Shown in pieces: positions 5,065-5,962 of a stretch of 5,962 nt of DNA. Below the pieces are notes generated by a model. That model had not been told where the DNA came from, ran no database searches, and saw only the letters and a program-made list of their open reading frames with translations. The position numbers were made by a program, and so were the translations under genes. Within the stretch, counting starts at the first letter, position 1, and every line of letters starts with the position of its first letter. The DNA comes from Gammaproteobacteria bacterium. Its GTDB lineage: Bacteria; Pseudomonadota; Gammaproteobacteria; UBA9339. Where the stretch lies: the NCBI GenBank assembly GCA_018814965.1, contig JAHIYS010000057.1, positions 1-5,962 of the forward strand, read 5' to 3'.

Positions 5065-5962
5065 TTATTTTTGTAAAGAATCCAAAAAACTTTTTGCATC
5101 TAAAGCTGCAACACAACCGGTCCCAGCAGCAATAATCGCTTGGTGATAACTTTCTGAAATTGCATCTCCAGCAACAAAAACCCCTCCCACACTAGTTGCT
5201 GTAGCGGGCCCATACCCAGCTTTAATATAACCATTATCCCTCTCTAGTTGCCCAGAAAAAAGCCCTGTATTTGGCTTATGACCAATCCCTATAAACACTC
5301 CATCAGCCTTTATGGTCTTGCTCTCTTTTGAATTAACATCTTGAATCTTGATCCCAGTTACCCCTTGATCATCTCCTAATATCTCTTCAACAATATGGTT
5401 TAATTCAAATTTGATATTAGATGTGCTTTTTAATTGATCTACTAACCATTCCTCTGCACGCATAGAATCACGGCGATGAACTACGGTTACATTGGCTGCA
5501 AGAGTTGCTAGATACAATGCCTCTTCAGCAGTAGTATTTCCACCGCCAACCATTACAACATCTTTGTTCTTATAAAAAAACCCGTCACACACTGCGCAAG
5601 TTGAAACACCCCTTCCTAAATATTTTTGTTCTGAAGACAACCCTAAAAACTTAGGTGAAGCTCCTGTTGCAATAATTAAAGCATCACAGGTATATTCATC
5701 GTTTTCGCATTTTAAAAAAAATGGCCTCTTAGACAAATCAACCTCTATAACACTATCAGATATAATATTAGAGCTAAAATTCCTTACTTGATTAATCATT
5801 TTTTCCATTAATAGCGCACCTGAGATCTCCTCTGGCTCCCCTGGCCAGTTAGCTATCTTAGGGGTCTTGGTAAGCTGCCCCCCTTGCTCTAATCCGGCAA
5901 TCATCGCAAAATTTAAATTTGCCCGCGCAGCATAAATAGCTGCAGTACATCCGGCAGGACCA
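5065..5962 (-). CDS. trxB: Thioredoxin reductase, N-terminus cut by the window edge
   Basis: TrxB is a cytoplasmic homodimeric flavoenzyme that passes electrons from NADPH through FAD and a cysteine pair to oxidised thioredoxin. The reading frame stays open from the stop at 5067-5065 to the right edge. The codons beyond the internal ATG at 5904 read GPAGCTAAIYAARANLNF, the FAD-binding Gly-rich motif, so that ATG is not the start and about a dozen residues are missing. Further motifs, numbered from that internal Met, are EQGGQL (6-11), the redox centre CAVC-DG (C103 at 5598-5596, C106 at 5589-5587), the NADPH motif GGGNTTAEEAL (120-130), the 2'-phosphate-binding HRRDSMRAE (143-151), and the C-terminal FAD block GGVFVAGDA followed by Q-AIIAAGTGC. 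Both cysteines and both nucleotide sites are intact, so the enzyme should be active. Visible residues number 298; a full length near 310 would be normal. Confidence 0.96.
   Translation of the reverse strand, partial: GPAGCTAAIYAARANLNFAMIAGLEQGGQLTKTPKIANWPGEPEEISGALLMEKMINQVRNFSSNIISDSVIEVDLSKRPFFLKCENDEYTCDALIIATGASPKFLGLSSEQKYLGRGVSTCAVCDGFFYKNKDVVMVGGGNTTAEEALYLATLAANVTVVHRRDSMRAEEWLVDQLKSTSNIKFELNHIVEEILGDDQGVTGIKIQDVNSKESKTIKADGVFIGIGHKPNTGLFSGQLERDNGYIKAGYGPATATSVGGVFVAGDAISESYHQAIIAAGTGCVAALDAKSFLDSLQK

Noticed and set aside
5065..5904. TrxB starting at the ATG at 5904
   Set aside because: The frame continues upstream to the window edge with a clear FAD-binding GPAG motif, so that Met is internal and the gene is truncated by the window only.

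Overview
This is an AT-rich bacterial window carrying five protein genes. Four are complete and one runs off the right edge. Cca, Psd, RsmA and TrxB read as gammaproteobacterial: motifs line up closely with the Escherichia coli proteins as I remember them. The low GC content, the Cca that has lost its HD motif and a palindromic intergenic repeat suggest a host-associated or Legionellales-like gammaproteobacterium. That lineage is an inference and cannot be fixed from the sequence alone.

Layout: positions 1-38 hold a strong intrinsic-terminator hairpin for a + strand gene lying left of the window. It overlaps the last codons of cca (minus strand, 9-1121), the tRNA CCA-adding enzyme. A 54-bp spacer (1122-1175) separates cca from the divergent pair psd-rsmA (+ strand, 1176-2795), which are 3 bp apart and probably co-transcribed. 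Psd makes phosphatidylethanolamine; RsmA dimethylates 16S rRNA. A 445-bp gene-free region (2796-3240) follows. It contains two inverted copies of a short repeat ending in TGTCATTG, with helically phased A-tracts between them. Next, on the minus strand, is an ArnT/PMT-like membrane glycosyltransferase (3241-4884). A 180-bp spacer then leads to trxB (minus strand, 5065 to the right edge), which lacks only its extreme N-terminus.

The genes are mostly housekeeping: tRNA maturation, rRNA modification, membrane lipid synthesis and thiol redox balance, plus one envelope-modifying glycosyltransferase of unknown substrate. I see no CRISPR array, transposase, toxin-antitoxin pair, phage gene, rRNA or tRNA, and no convincing new multi-gene system. 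The parts most worth a second look are the repeat-bearing intergenic region, the terminator inside the cca coding end, and the HD-less Cca.
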